A stretch of DNA of 64,000 nt, taken from NCBI RefSeq assembly GCF_050908995.1, contig NC_135128.1, positions 10,941,114-11,005,113 of the forward strand, given 5' to 3'. The position numbers and the translations under genes were made by a program. How positions within the stretch are numbered: position 1 is the first letter of the stretch; each line of letters begins with the position of its first letter. The DNA comes from Andrena cerasifolii (Eukaryota; Arthropoda; Insecta; Hymenoptera; Andrenidae). Positions 45,706 through 58,000 of this stretch are shown in pieces. The notes beneath the pieces were generated by a model, which searched no databases, had not been told where the DNA came from, and was given only the letters and a program-made list of their open reading frames with translations.

Positions 45706-48700
45706 TAAAGGGAATTTCGTTTAATTAGACACGGCGCGGAAGCCGAACTAATTTATGGCGGTGTGTTCGCGATTCTCTGGCGCAGCTACAGATCGACCAT
45801 TAAATCACCCCGCCCTAGGCGTAATAAGTCTTTGGGAGCGGAGATTGGATGAGTCAGTGCGGGCGAAATCGATTTTTCCGCGGTCGTACAGTGGCTATCG
45901 AAACGGTGAACGATTCTGTGGCCTCGGCGCGGGTGTCGTTAGCGACTGCAAGCTGCGTCTGCAGTATGTTACCGCCGTTTGAAAACCGCTTATTCTCGAA
46001 GGATCTTATATCTAATTGCAAGCTCCTGCTACAAATTAATTTCAAGCCTGATTGTTTTAATTCGGTCGCATATGACGGATCGCGCGCAGCCCTTTGTCGC
46101 GATCAATATATTTCACGAACAAGTACGAAAGAAATGGAGCAACAGAATTGCCCGCGGCTTATTCAATTAAACAAACACTGTTGCAGCCGGAACAATGGCC
46201 CATTGAATTAAACAGATTTCGATTGACGCCATCTGAATCGTAGCAACGTGAATTGAATCAGCGGCTCCAATGTTTATCACGTTCGCAAGCCCGTGACGTG
46301 GATTACTTTGACGAGAATGTTCGCGCAATTAATTCTTTCGATTTTGCGAAGCGCGTGCTTTTGTTTCGCGCCGTGCTGGCAAATTACTCCTTCCCGCTGG
46401 AATGCACTCCGTCGTTCCGCTGACAATGAAACGTTTTGTTATCGCCGGCAGGGAATCACCGCGCATCGCGTTGTTAGAAATCGCGGCGTTTGCGTTTCAA
46501 TAAAAGCCAGCCCTATTTTTCACCGGCGTGCCTCCGTTCGTACGCAGGCAGCGTTTCGCGGGCAAGAAGGCGGAAGTTGAAATTGGAATAGTTTAAACGA
46601 TCGAAGGATCGATTCTCCGGCGGTGAGAAAAAAAAAGGGGATTCCTGTCGGTGGGAGTTGAGGTGGATGATTCCAGCCATGAATCTCCTTGTTCTTTTAT
46701 TTAAAAGCGCCTCGAACTCGAGTTATTTCCAATCGGATGGGAAAGATGCATACTTCGCCGAGAAGAAGCGACACCGATGTGGCAGAAAAGTGCAGCATAT
46801 ATTTTGTCGAGAACTGTAATCTACAGAAACCTCATCGAAATCGGCGTGTAATAGTTGGGTGACGTCACTTGTTAGAATTATACCGAGATTAATAAAGCTC
46901 GATTGCAATCGTTCTCAAGATCAAGGATGCTTGTTAAGCTTTTAAGTACGACGAAGTGCTTTGTCAATTTTACGCTCGACGAATATGAATTACGTTTAAT
47001 AAGTATCGATTTCATATCGCCCCGTATTCCCGTGCTCCGTAAGCGGGCGTAATCAACACGCAGCTAGTGCGCGCTGTGCTAAATTAGCCCCGGTAATTAA
47101 GGTGTACGGTTGAAATAGTTTAGGTTAATACAGTCGACACGGGCAGGCCCACTTAAACTTTTGCTAATTAATATTCCGATACCCGGGCCTGCCTCTGAAG
47201 ATAGATCGATCCGGCTCAAGGTTCGGAGCTGGATCTCAGAATAATTAACTCTTTTGTTGCGCTAATTTCACGTTAATGGGGAAAACTTAATTAAACGTGT
47301 CTAGAATTTATTAACGAGTTGTCTCTCAGCACCCCCTTGCTCTTGTCGACATATTACAATTGCCTCGTTTTAACGACAGGAAAATAGATAAATGTTACGA
47401 TTGTTACTTTGGGTTAATTAGGCCTAGTTATGTAGAATGCTACCAACCCACAATGATCTGAAACTGAATAAATCTAGTTTGAAGAGTTTAATTGATAAAG
47501 AAAAGTAGCTCTATATCAATTGGGTGTATTTTATATCTTGTTATTGTTTTACAATATTCTCTAATGGGTTATTTAATTTCTGTAGCTTTTGTTTTTTAAG
47601 CCCAGAATGGAACTGTGACTTGGTAGTTTTAATAATAAAATTGTATAATGTAAGAGTTGTCCTATGGGTTAGTAATTTTTTGCAAAATAAAGATCAGAAA
47701 ATTATGGGATTTTTTGTCATTTTGAGAATTCGTAGCTTTCTGCTTAACTAGGCCAAATTGATGGACATCTATCATTCCTCTGAATTCAGTATTCTATGTT
47801 AGTGAGGTTTAAATGGTGCTTTTAAAAATATGAGGCATTGAGAGGCTTAACTGAAATTGGAAAAAATTGCGCGTACCTATAGTGTCCCACTGAATTTCAA
47901 AATACTGAAAACGATTTCTGTTGTCATCCCCAATAGTTCTATCGAAATCAGATTGGAATGCTTTATATAGAATCACGCGAAACGCGCGAACCACGAAACG
48001 GGGGATTGAAACCAAAATGTCCACGCGTGGACTTTCGAAAAATTCATGAAACCTGACGAAAATGCCAGGGAAAGGTCAATAGAGGTGACGGTGCAAAAAA
48101 TGGAACTAGCTTGCAATATTATTGTGATTCATTCTGGTAGCCACTGGCACACCTTTGAAGATAATTAAACCGAAGGATTTGAAACAAATATCTGACTAGA
48201 TCGTTGTAATTGACAGCTGAGAGGAGTATGAAGCCGAATTAACGTCCTCCATCAAAAGAATAACAATGAAAGGCTAAACGGACTGTCCCCGATCAGCTCA
48301 AACGCAGCAAGTAAAAATGCATGAGTTGAGCTCTTGGACCTTCAATAATCGAGTCGAATATGCTTCGTAGACACTTCGTGACCAGAGTGCTTGCAACAGT
48401 GGCTTTCGGGATAACGTCAGATGAGCGTGAGAATTGATATACGTGGCTTGGACAGTCTCCTTAACTTGGAGGATTTTGAAAGCACAGTAGGATCCCAAGT
48501 CCACCCGACGTCAGTCCAGTCGACTAGCAGGATCGATGTTTTACAGCCGCTTGTCGAATGGAATCGAATGGATTCGGATTGCAGGCGAGAGATGACGAAT
48601 CGAATGGGGAGTGCTACCACTCGCCATTGGCCAGAGTGTAACTAGTTTTTGCCTTCAAAGCGTGGACACTCAGGGAAGCAGGGGAATCTAGGGTAGACAA

Positions 48701-51168
48701 AGGAACCTTAAATCAGAATTGAACACGGTAGTGTTTGAAGCAGCTCGAGCCTTGGACTTCTTGCTCCAGATGGTAGTGGGTTAAAGCATTTGCATTTGAA
48801 GGGTCAAGGGAAGTGGCTTTGAAAATTGCTGCTCTAGATCTTGCCTCGGTGGATAGTAATCTTCATCCAATTAAGATTGCATTACTTTCTTCTTCGTTAT
48901 CCAGTATTAATTGAGTGTAGATAAATGGATTCATTGAGGAGTCAAATGTTCGGGTTGCGAACCGTTTTTCTAATTAATCGTCAGCTTGCGGTGGTAGGCT
49001 TTTATTTTATTCTAATCATCTTCTAGTTATCTTTAAACGTATAGTCCTCACATTTGATTCACAGAGTTTCTGTTGTACATAAACTATCAGCGTAATTGCC
49101 GATCTTTGCCAACAATGCAGCACGTTACAAGTGGGGAACTGCCACACTAATTGCAAGCACTGATTCGCCCATCATGGATCACGATTAATAGTAATTCTCT
49201 GATCGAAAAGCCACATAATGTAGCTTTACTCTCCACTAATTATGCACACGCATCGATCGGTTTAATAGAAACACTGAATCCACTTCATTGGCCCAATTTG
49301 CCAGATTTAATTTTACACGGGCACCCAGGATTAGTTGCTTTTGTTCTCGATCGCGGCGGGCCGAAATCGGCGCCCGTTAATTTATTAATTAATTACTTTA
49401 CGGGAAGCTGTTATCGGTCGACGGGATCCCGGCGCGGCTCCACTGCATCCCTGTATATTTAAGCGAAGCCAATAAGCAGAAGTGCATTCTTGCGTTCCGT
49501 GCCCTCTGTGGAATTAAGAAATACTCGAGGTAACTTTCTTCACCGCCGTCTCCTTGGATTCACTTTTTGTCGATCATCCTCGCAATACCCGCTTCAGTCA
49601 CTTCCCTTCTTCCGGTCCACTAACCCGAGACTTCTCTTATTCGCTCGTTTCTTGAGTAGATTATTAGCGCAATATTCTCTGAATGCTTTCAGTATCGATT
49701 GCAGATGAATTCTTCTTCATCTTCTTCAGCTTCTATTCGACAGGACTTTGAATTATGCAAATGGGAGGATTGCATGAGTGAATTCTTTTTCCATAAGGGC
49801 TTCAAAGGTTGGCCTTTAAAATTTTATTAGTTTTACTAGGGTTTTTACGTGAAATTAAAAGGCAATGTTTAGATATTTGTGAATAGTTTTCAACCACATA
49901 TGTGCCATTGTCTTCTACCTTTCAGAATATGTACAAATGTCATTTGTTTCATTTTCAATTCATTTTCACTAGGTGCTATTGAAAAACGCTACGAATTTTT
50001 ATTCCAATCCAACAATAAAATGTTTGTGTAAAACATCATTTTCCCGAGTGTAGGAGTGTACTGATTTTATTTCAGAGCAATGGTAAGTACTTTTTTATTT
50101 ATTTCAACGGTTTACCGAGCAGCAAATCTGAGGACAGTTTTTTAGAACCACGTTGAACGATATTCAATTCCTATCGAAACCTCTATTTCGTCAGTTAAAA
50201 ACGTTATAGACGATAGTAAAAGAGCCTGATAAGGAAATTCTCTATAGCACTCGTCGTGCCGAAGATGAGAGCGGTAACTCTGATGTGTTTTTGATGGTCG
50301 ATGCCTCGGTATCTTCTCTAGGCTCCATTTGGATGGCTCTAGCGAGGAGCAACGAGGGAGATACTCACAATTGCTTTCTCGTAATTGCTTTTTAGTGTAG
50401 TATAATCGTAAAAGTTATACATTTCTCCTCTAACATTTACATTCGCCTCGGATGTTTCTATTCTCTTTTACTGTGCGTCGTTTATTCGCCGTATTAAGTG
50501 GAGCTGTAACATTCCTCTGTGAATTATTACCATTTTCTGTGAAACCAGCATTATTAATTCTATTCAGAATCATTCTCTTTCGCTAGAAAGTTAATTTCTC
50601 TTTGTTCTTTTCATAATTTTCTTTCCTCCTTAAGGAAGCACAGTAACGTCGAAATTACCACACATTTCGCAACCTTGTATCTCGTTAGAAACTAATAGCC
50701 TCCCGATCACTTGAAACATTCACTTAAACAATCCATCAGATGTGACTGAAAGCTTACGACGTCGCTTGTGTCGCGAACACCCTGTATATTTAAACAGTAG
50801 GGGAATACGAGGGGATCGGGTACACAGCGGGTGGCAGCGGTTTTGCACGTGACATTCGGGTTGGGATATCGAATCAGGCCGCCGTACCTTTCTCCCTTAC
50901 GAATCCTCCACCTATTGGCATTTCATGTTTGTGGCACAGGAAGCCTTTGCCATAAAGCCACGAACCCCATACATGAAAAGCACCGGAAAGGATGAAGAAC
51001 AGTAAAGGAGCCCATGATCCTTCAATTCTGAAGGTTTCCCAGTATCAATATCAAAACTGCAAAAACCAGATGTCAACGTTACTTTTTTATCAACTCCTAT
51101 CAAATCTTCGTAAAATAGCGTTACGCATTTTCACTGATTATTAATCACCCTTGCACAACTTAACCACG
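45706..51168. other. Non-coding, no gene recognised
   Basis: Positions 45720-46600 are CpG-rich, with overlapping frames on the plus strand and one minus frame, none with a motif. A 10-bp near-perfect inverted repeat lies at 47141-47194 and a possible 7-base microexon at 50076-50082. Positions 47400-47830 and 49800-50650 are AT-rich. No mobile element was recognised. Confidence 0.5.
50076..50082 (+). other. Possible 7-nt microexon
   Basis: ACTGATTTTATTTCAG (ending at 50075) is followed by AGCAATG and then GTAAGTAC. Both sides are good matches to insect acceptor and donor consensus. The CTGAT branch-like site is rather close to the acceptor. No flanking exons of the same gene are known here, so the two signals may be chance neighbours. 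Confidence 0.15.
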
Positions 51169-51426
51169 GGCAAAAGCAGAGTTGGACATTAAGTAAATAA
51201 AAAATTATTTAAGTAACGGATCAAATGAAAGTTACATAAACTTTAGATTATTCGATGAATAAAGATAATTTTTTTAATGTTACAAAATTCATTCGACACT
51301 GAAGTTGAAACGTTCGACGAATAAAAAAATTAACTTCATTCGACACATGATGAATAATTTTTTTTAACTTTCATCCGTTATTCGAAATTTTATTTAAATA
51401 AAAATCTGTCCATCTCCGAGGAAAAG
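51169..51426. mobile_element. hAT-like MITE, CAGAG family, copy 3 (short)
   Basis: A 242-bp element (51177-51418) begins CAGAGTTGGACATTAAGTAA and ends TGTCCATCTCCG, so the termini match at 10 of 12 bases, including the shared GGACA change. The flanks GGCAAAAG (51169-51176) and AGGAAAAG (51419-51426) agree at 6 of 8 positions, a decayed target duplication. It lacks about 90 bp of the interior present in the copy at 38679-39013 but keeps the ACTGAAGTTGAAACG and TCGACACATGATGAATAAT blocks. Not coding. Confidence 0.75.
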
Positions 51427-51849
51427 TACTTTACAACTCGGACAAGAAGCGTTTCTATGCCTCTGTCAACCTCCAAACGAGTTCACGAATGTTGCCCACT
51501 TGTTTCTGGCACTCTGTACAGGAACATGTACGAATTTCAATCTTCCCCTTCCACCATTCCACGCTTAATTCCGTGATTTATATAAAAGAACACATAGAAC
51601 AAAATCCCCTGATCCTCCCACAACATAGAAGTCAGGGGAGAGGTCCAATAACCGTTTGCGATTCGCAATGATACAGAAGCTGTGTACGTACACGATCCGT
51701 TCAAGTTTCACGCGGAAACGGTGGGAAGGTTGTGTTCGTAGGCGGGGGGGTCGGACGTGAAATTGAAAATTCGAGGCTTCCACGCCTACATTTATCCCGA
51801 ATGACCATCGAATAACTTATCCCCCCAATCTCGAACGCAATACACATAC
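51427..51849. other. Non-coding spacer
   Basis: Two opposite-strand frames of 60-72 codons overlap (51489-51671 plus, 51565-51783 minus); neither has a motif. Confidence 0.5.
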
Positions 51850-52110
51850 AGCGTGGATCTCGCGGGGCGAACACGTTCCATCGCCTGATCCTTCGTTTAT
51901 CCTCGTGGAACTTTCAGCCGGTGTAATTCCATCGAAATTTCCTGGAATATCGGCGAGACCGAGCGCCGATTGCCCTTCCCCTGATCCTTTATCTACCCAC
52001 GATTCCGCGCCAGGTTGCGATCCTTTCCTCGTCCACGTTTCGCGCGTCGAGGCACGATCGAATATCGTGGCAATCACGAGGACGCTCCCACTGGTTACTC
52101 GATAAGGCAT
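51850..52110 (-). CDS. Possible first exon of a secreted protein (weak)
   Basis: On the minus strand an ATG at 52108-52110 (or an in-frame one at 52135-52137) opens a frame starting MPYRVTSGSVLVIATIFDRA, which has the polar-hydrophobic-polar layout of a signal peptide. The following segment is rich in Gly, Ser and acidic residues, with DKGSGEGQ and NEGSGDG. Acidic-Gly-Ser-Gly-acidic motifs are the usual acceptor sites for glycosaminoglycan chains. A donor (GCT|GTATGTG) ends the proposed exon in phase 0 at 51850; unspliced, the frame runs to 51817. Upstream in the same frame is a Pro-rich stretch (PKPPTKQLLVAPPPP). No second exon was identified, and opposite-strand frames overlap. It may be chance. 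Confidence 0.18.
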
Positions 52111-52137
52111 CGTCGTCGTTCCAGCTATGACCCACAT

Positions 52138-55100
52138 GCTCAACGACAAAGAAATGGACCCATACCGCCTTATCCGGCGGATCAGCGGAGGCGGAGGAGC
52201 TACAAGGAGCTGTTTCGTAGGAGGTTTCGGTAGGAGCCTTTGGTGGTCCTGCAGGGCGACACTTGGCTGCTCTAACGGAGGAGCTGGGAACACTTGGGAA
52301 CGGGGATCATGGAGGGGATGTTTGTCTTCGTTAAAGGTGCGGCCGAGTGCTCCTTGGGCGCTGCGAATTGGACCTACCGCGGTGGAGGTATGTTAACGAT
52401 TTGGGGATTGCTTTGCTGGAGGATGGAGTAGTTAGTTTAGGTGTGAATGATGACGAGATGTTAAGCAGCAGGTGTTGGGTGTAAGTGACAGGGTGGTTTG
52501 GGTAGTGCAAAAGACATAGAGGGAAGTTGGATTGTGAGGTGAGTTCTAGGTTTCAATGGAGCTATGAGTTTGGGGAAGTATGTGGTATGAGGATCAGCTC
52601 GATGAAGAGTCACGAATTGGAGCATTAAAATAAAAACTGAAGCTGAATGTACACAGTATTTTGCGAGGAAACGTGCAGGATATGGGGGAAGGGCAGTACT
52701 GGCCTTGGGGACTTGAGGAATTGTGCTTTTCACAATAGTAGCTTGAAATATAATAGCAATCTTCTCCTCTGGAACTTTTTGGAAGTGTGTTCCGTTGTAG
52801 CTAACTTCGGTAGGGCTCCAAGAACACATTTGCTGCTGATTGTTCTCAGCGGTTGGAAACTTGAGATGGCAAGACCTCGTCCTATCCCTTCAATCTTGCC
52901 CTACAGGAGCTTAATCATCCAGTTTGGTCTTTTTGGCTAATAGTATATGTGTCGGTATCAGCAAGAAGGTTAATGAGAATTTCTACCGCGGGTGTTCGTC
53001 ATAATCCAGCAGCCGCGAGATGGAAGAATCGACTAGATTGTAATCTCTCGCGGTAGAATGTCTAGAATTATGGTAGACGAGAAAGTTATTAATAATGCAG
53101 CTCGCGCAGAGACAAAGGGAATCTGGGTTAAGCGGCGCGATATTTTCAGATTAGTCCGAGGAACGAAACGGGGCCTGTTGTGTAATACAGTATGAAGATT
53201 AAATACGTGCGCGTATTTAAGTAGATTCCAAGACTGTTTCGTCGTGGCGCCAATGTACCTAATGCCCCGTCGTTGGACCTTGTGATTAATATTCAAGAAA
53301 GTGTAATGTCACAGATCTCTTTATTAGGAAATCTAAATCAATAATAATAAGAAATAAGATTTTTAGACCATTGAAACAACCTGTAGGATCTCAAGACGTT
53401 CTGTAATATTTGAACAATTACTACAACTTTTAACTTTTAGTGTTTAACTTTATCTTTTCAGTGATTAAGGGGGTATTCTCGCCTAGGAGATGAATTTTTT
53501 GCCTTCGTTTAGAGACGAAGGGAGAAAAACCCGTATCTCCATTAATTATTATTATATATGGCTGAATTTTTTTTCACAACTTATCGAAATGTTAATAAAT
53601 ACGTGTGGATAATATTGACGAGTAAAAGTTGTGGTTTCTTTGTGCGTCGACCCTAAAGAGGATAGAGGACCTGGTCCTTCTACACGAGAAATGTGTTTCT
53701 CATATTCCACTTAAAGAGTCCACTGAATCTAACAATAAGTTATTTAACTAGAATTATAGTCACTGGATCTAAACTTGACGAAACATAGTTGGGAGTCATT
53801 AAAAGTTTATGAAACTTTGCCGAACCGCGTCGTATCTTCGGCCATTAGCATATTAGTTGAACTTGGCTGTGAAATTCCAAATCGATACCCAATAATTCAC
53901 AAAAGTCCTGGAGCAACTCACAGGACTACGAGGATGCGAGCGTAATTATTTACTGGCCATTGTGTCTCCGGTTTTCAACGTTCGGAGCGTGTACTCGTTA
54001 ACATCTCTGGCGTACGGTGTTCAGCTTATCAAAATTAATGCCTCCGATGGCGATAAACGCGCGCACGTCCACTGCGCTTTATCACACGGCCAGCTTTTAA
54101 TAATTACTCGCGAAATTCGCCGGCCGCGTTGACGAACGAACGAGCCCGGAAAAACACGGCGCGATTCTCCGGGAAAAATGAGCGCGCGCATGGTGCCATT
54201 TGCGCTCGTCGAACGGAAGGGGAATTTATAACGCGCACGAAAACGTTCATTGAAATCGAAATATACGAAGGGGTGCATTTTTCTCCCCTTCGTGCCTTGC
54301 GCGCCGTTTAATCGACGCAAAAAGTGACGTAATTGCAAAAATGGTGGGTTAAAGTCACGTAGTACTTTGAAACTCTTCGCTGGATCATCGAGGATGTAAA
54401 TTTCGGTCGAGGGACATTTGGTGGTGAGGTGGTTGTTGACAAATTCCAGCGAAGCCATGATTAATCGCGTATAAAATCAAAATGGGGAGGAAATTTAGCG
54501 ATATATTAATTCAACTTTATTGTACGAAAGGGGGACTTGTTATTTTGTATTCAGCTGGGTATTTGTAGATCCATGTACTGGAACATAGAACAAGAATTCA
54601 ATTGTTAAAGTACACTGAACTCCTCGCTGAATTATATCTCCGACAACTCGCTCCCCTCATGTTCTCCGATCTCTGGCTCTAGTAATATTTTAGAAAGCTC
54701 GTTGAAAACGAACTTCATGTAAAACGCAAACTTTTTGCAGCACTGAATACGTGTTTGTCATAAAAAAAAAGGAATGTTCTCGTGCTGGTTATTTACTCGT
54801 CCAACAACTTCTGCGGAGGGGAAGGAAAATAGAGCTGGAGAGGAGGTTGATCCGCCAATGATATCCCCAGAGATGGAATATTTTCACGAAGAGTGATGGA
54901 ATCGTGAAAGTGCATTAAAGTTTATTGTTCGCTTTCTGCCTCTGCATAATTAGCAAGCTGGAGTTCTTTTCGCCAGGTCACTCGTAAGGGGAAACCGCAG
55001 TGCGAAGGCCAGGCTGAATTTAATATTTATGGGCGGACCTGTGCCACCCAAGTTCCCTCATAATCAGAGTTCTTGCTTTGCTCCACTTCTCTAATGTGTA

Positions 55101-58000
55101 TCTTTGGAATCTGAAGAGCACGTATTATGACGAGCGTTGCAACGTCATTTCGTGGCCAAATCTCTCGAGATCCATAGTAGGTACGATCAGAGTAGAATGG
55201 CACGACTCCAGTAATATTTCTGGATTTAATCTCTAAACAATAAATAAAGTGTTTCATTTCTTTTTATGACACGATAAAAAATATATCTATGTACAGATCT
55301 CGTTAACACTCTTGTGAAGTCTGTTCCTCGTTTCCTGAACTTTAGAAAGGAACCCCTTCGAGAGGATTAAAAATCCCCTAACAGAAAGCTTCCGCTCCCC
55401 TTCCGCTCAAGTAAAATTCATTTACATCGAAACAGCCATAAAATTTCGAAACTCTTCCCAACTGTCCGCATCGACTTACCAGAAACTTGTTGCACGCCAT
55501 GATGATCACAAACTTTCCCAACGACGTAAAGAGTTCACCTTACACCTCTGCTCTTCTCGAAATACCTTCGACAATCTTTGGAGACTCTCGAAGGTTGACC
55601 AACGTCCACTGCTCGGACCAGGACCCATTCGGTCGATGACAATTCTCGAGAGCCGCGGGCCATTGTCGTTACGCGAGAAGAGCGTGATTCCCAACAGTCT
55701 GGGGCCCATTCCGTTCAATTATACCGCTGGAAATTGTGCGGGCGTAGCGATGGGCGAAGTTACTCGACCGCGAAGTCGCGAATATCACGGATCAAGATAA
55801 CTTTCGCCGGCTCGCGTGAGAGGAAAATGAAAATTGGCGAGCCTCCGACGAGAGCTGGTCGCCCACTCGTCGAGGCGTTAATGACTTCCAGGGTGTTTCC
55901 CTTAAGCCTTTGAAGGATGGAGTTGCAGCCGGTGTCTCCATTGTAGCAGGCCATTCTTGCCCTACATTCTACGGCCCTTTCGTCCTCTTTTCCCCGAACA
56001 ACGGGCTTCAAGCCCGTTTCACTTCCTCCGTTCTTTGACTCCAGCGCCACGCGGCTTCAAGCCAGTGGGGCAAGTTTGAACCTTGTTCGAGCTGCTGGGA
56101 AGACGTAGATTCGTTCTTAACGAGGCATTGTTCCGTCCACGGGGTTCCATTGTCGGCTGGAAAATAAAAATTACGGTTTTCGACGGAGGCTCCGGCGAAG
56201 TGGAGAAGCCTGCCACCAAGCTGGGGGGGCACCAGTCTATTTCATTTCAATATTCCACTTGCGAGTTCTACCCGCGGAACAATCTACGTTCGATTTGTCA
56301 CGGGGGCAACGAACCTCCACCGTTGGCGGAATGAGGTTTGCGGTTGGGACGAATTGACGTCTGCTCGATTCCAACCAAGTCGCGAGAATTGAAGCTCGCG
56401 GAAGTTTAAGTGGATTTCTGATCGACGCAGAGAGAAATGAAAAACAAAAGGGTCGACCTTAATCGTAGGTAAAACCACATCGATGCCTACCTATCGTGGA
56501 TATCTACCTCCTAGCCAATCCATGCACAATCTTCATTTCAAATTATTCTTTCAACCTAAGCAAATAGTATACCCCCCTTTCCTCGAATGGTATTTAATAA
56601 CTTTCCACCACTTTGCTGTTTAACCGACCAGCAAAGGTCAACTTTGGCTTTTCTAACAGCACACTGGACACTCGAAATTGCTCCAATCGCCGCGAATACC
56701 ATCGAGAATGCTCGTATATCGTGGCCGCTTTCCCGCCGAGGAATTACAGCATTTCAGACCGCGCCAGGCGCGGTGATGGCGTACTTTGCCGTTAAATAAA
56801 TCAAACCGTTCTCCCTCGTTTTTCAGTAGTATCATCGAAACGCAATCGTATAAATCCAGGCGGTGCCAGCGTGTAATGAATTTAGAACGAAAAGTTGCCC
56901 CCTCCCGTGGAAGCGAATGCCGTGCCCGGCGGTCGTTCTCGTTCGGGGAACTTCAGTTTACCGAAGGGATTTCACGGCAGAGATCCTGACAGCGTTTTCC
57001 CTCCCGCAGCGGTCCGCGAGTGACAGAAGCGGTGTCCTTTCCCTTTCGAGGTTTCCGCGGCGCACGATTAATTCCGCCTTGATCGCCGGGATCCGAGCGG
57101 AAGCTACTTAAGCGGATCGTAATGAAAATAGAAAGTCTCGAATTATTCCCAGCCTCGCGGGATGGTAGAGCAAACAGACGAGTTTGCGAAGTTGTTTCGG
57201 GAAGGTCTTTATAGCAGTTCGTGTTTCTTGTTGTATCCGGTGAGGGGCGAGTCATCTTTCTCGGGGAAAGGGAGGGGGAAATAGTTGTCGCGTCTTTGAG
57301 GGAATTGAATCCTCCCTTCTTATGGTGCGTCTTATTCCAGGACACGCTGTTTCATACCTATGTGACACCCACTTGTGTCAGGATGGGCGTTATCTTGTCT
57401 GCGTTCTCTGTAGAATTGTCGAGGGGTCATGCACAGATGGTTTCTAGTGATCAAGTGAGATTAATTTCAAGACAATTGAAAGGGGTGCCGTATAAATTAC
57501 GTAATTATCAGGAATCCTATTTCTGTAGAGGGGTAGAACCCCTGCAGAAGGTCTCTCTGCTTCTATTATATTGTACAAAGGAAACGTTGCTGCGGACGTA
57601 ATGAGCTGTACGTACAGTGCAGTAACACCACGAATTATTAAGAGAATCATTTTTCCTGGTCGGAAATGAAAATTTGCTGGGTCTGAGTCTTCAAAGTCTG
57701 AAGCAAGGTCTCTGCTAATCAAACCATTTCTTCGTTATCAATTAACACTTACTGAATATAGGGATTTTACTGGGAAACGCTGTAGGCGCAGATATGGTTG
57801 ACTTATACTACTGAAAATGTGAAATTTTCCTATTAAGGTACGAAGATAATTAAATATTTATTAACCGAGCGTGGTACAAAGTTAAGATTAGTGTCTTACG
57901 AAAGGATGTTCATTTATCGTCGTACTTTTCTAGTCTTTTTAGTACTTTCAGGACTTCAAGTCCTTTTATCTCTCAAATATCTGTGAAATATTTTGCTTTT
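52138..58000. other. Non-coding, no gene recognised
   Basis: Positions 52390-52860 are purine-rich on the plus strand, so the minus frame 52461-52829 is Pro- and Thr-rich for compositional reasons. A hairpin lies at 53502-53521. Frames at 54021-54458 minus and 57221-57601 plus have no motif. A donor-like GTAAGT follows a 7-codon ATG frame on the minus strand at 55480-55500, but no second exon was found. Confidence 0.5.
53469..53532. other. Stem-loop of about 60 nt
   Basis: CCTTCGT (53502-53508) pairs exactly with ACGAAGG (53515-53521) across a six-base loop. Farther out, GGGTATTCTC on the left faces GAGAAAAACCC on the right with small mismatches. It has no known family resemblance and may be a decayed short inverted-repeat element. 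Confidence 0.3.

Noticed and set aside
52461..52829. Pro- and Thr-rich minus frame of 122 codons
   Set aside because: The plus strand is purine-rich here, which gives a Pro/Thr/Ser-rich minus translation without selection.
55480..55500. ATG plus six codons (MACNKFL) then a GTAAGT donor on the minus strand
   Set aside because: It resembles the tiny first exon of cuticular-type secreted proteins, but no second exon completing a signal peptide was found downstream.
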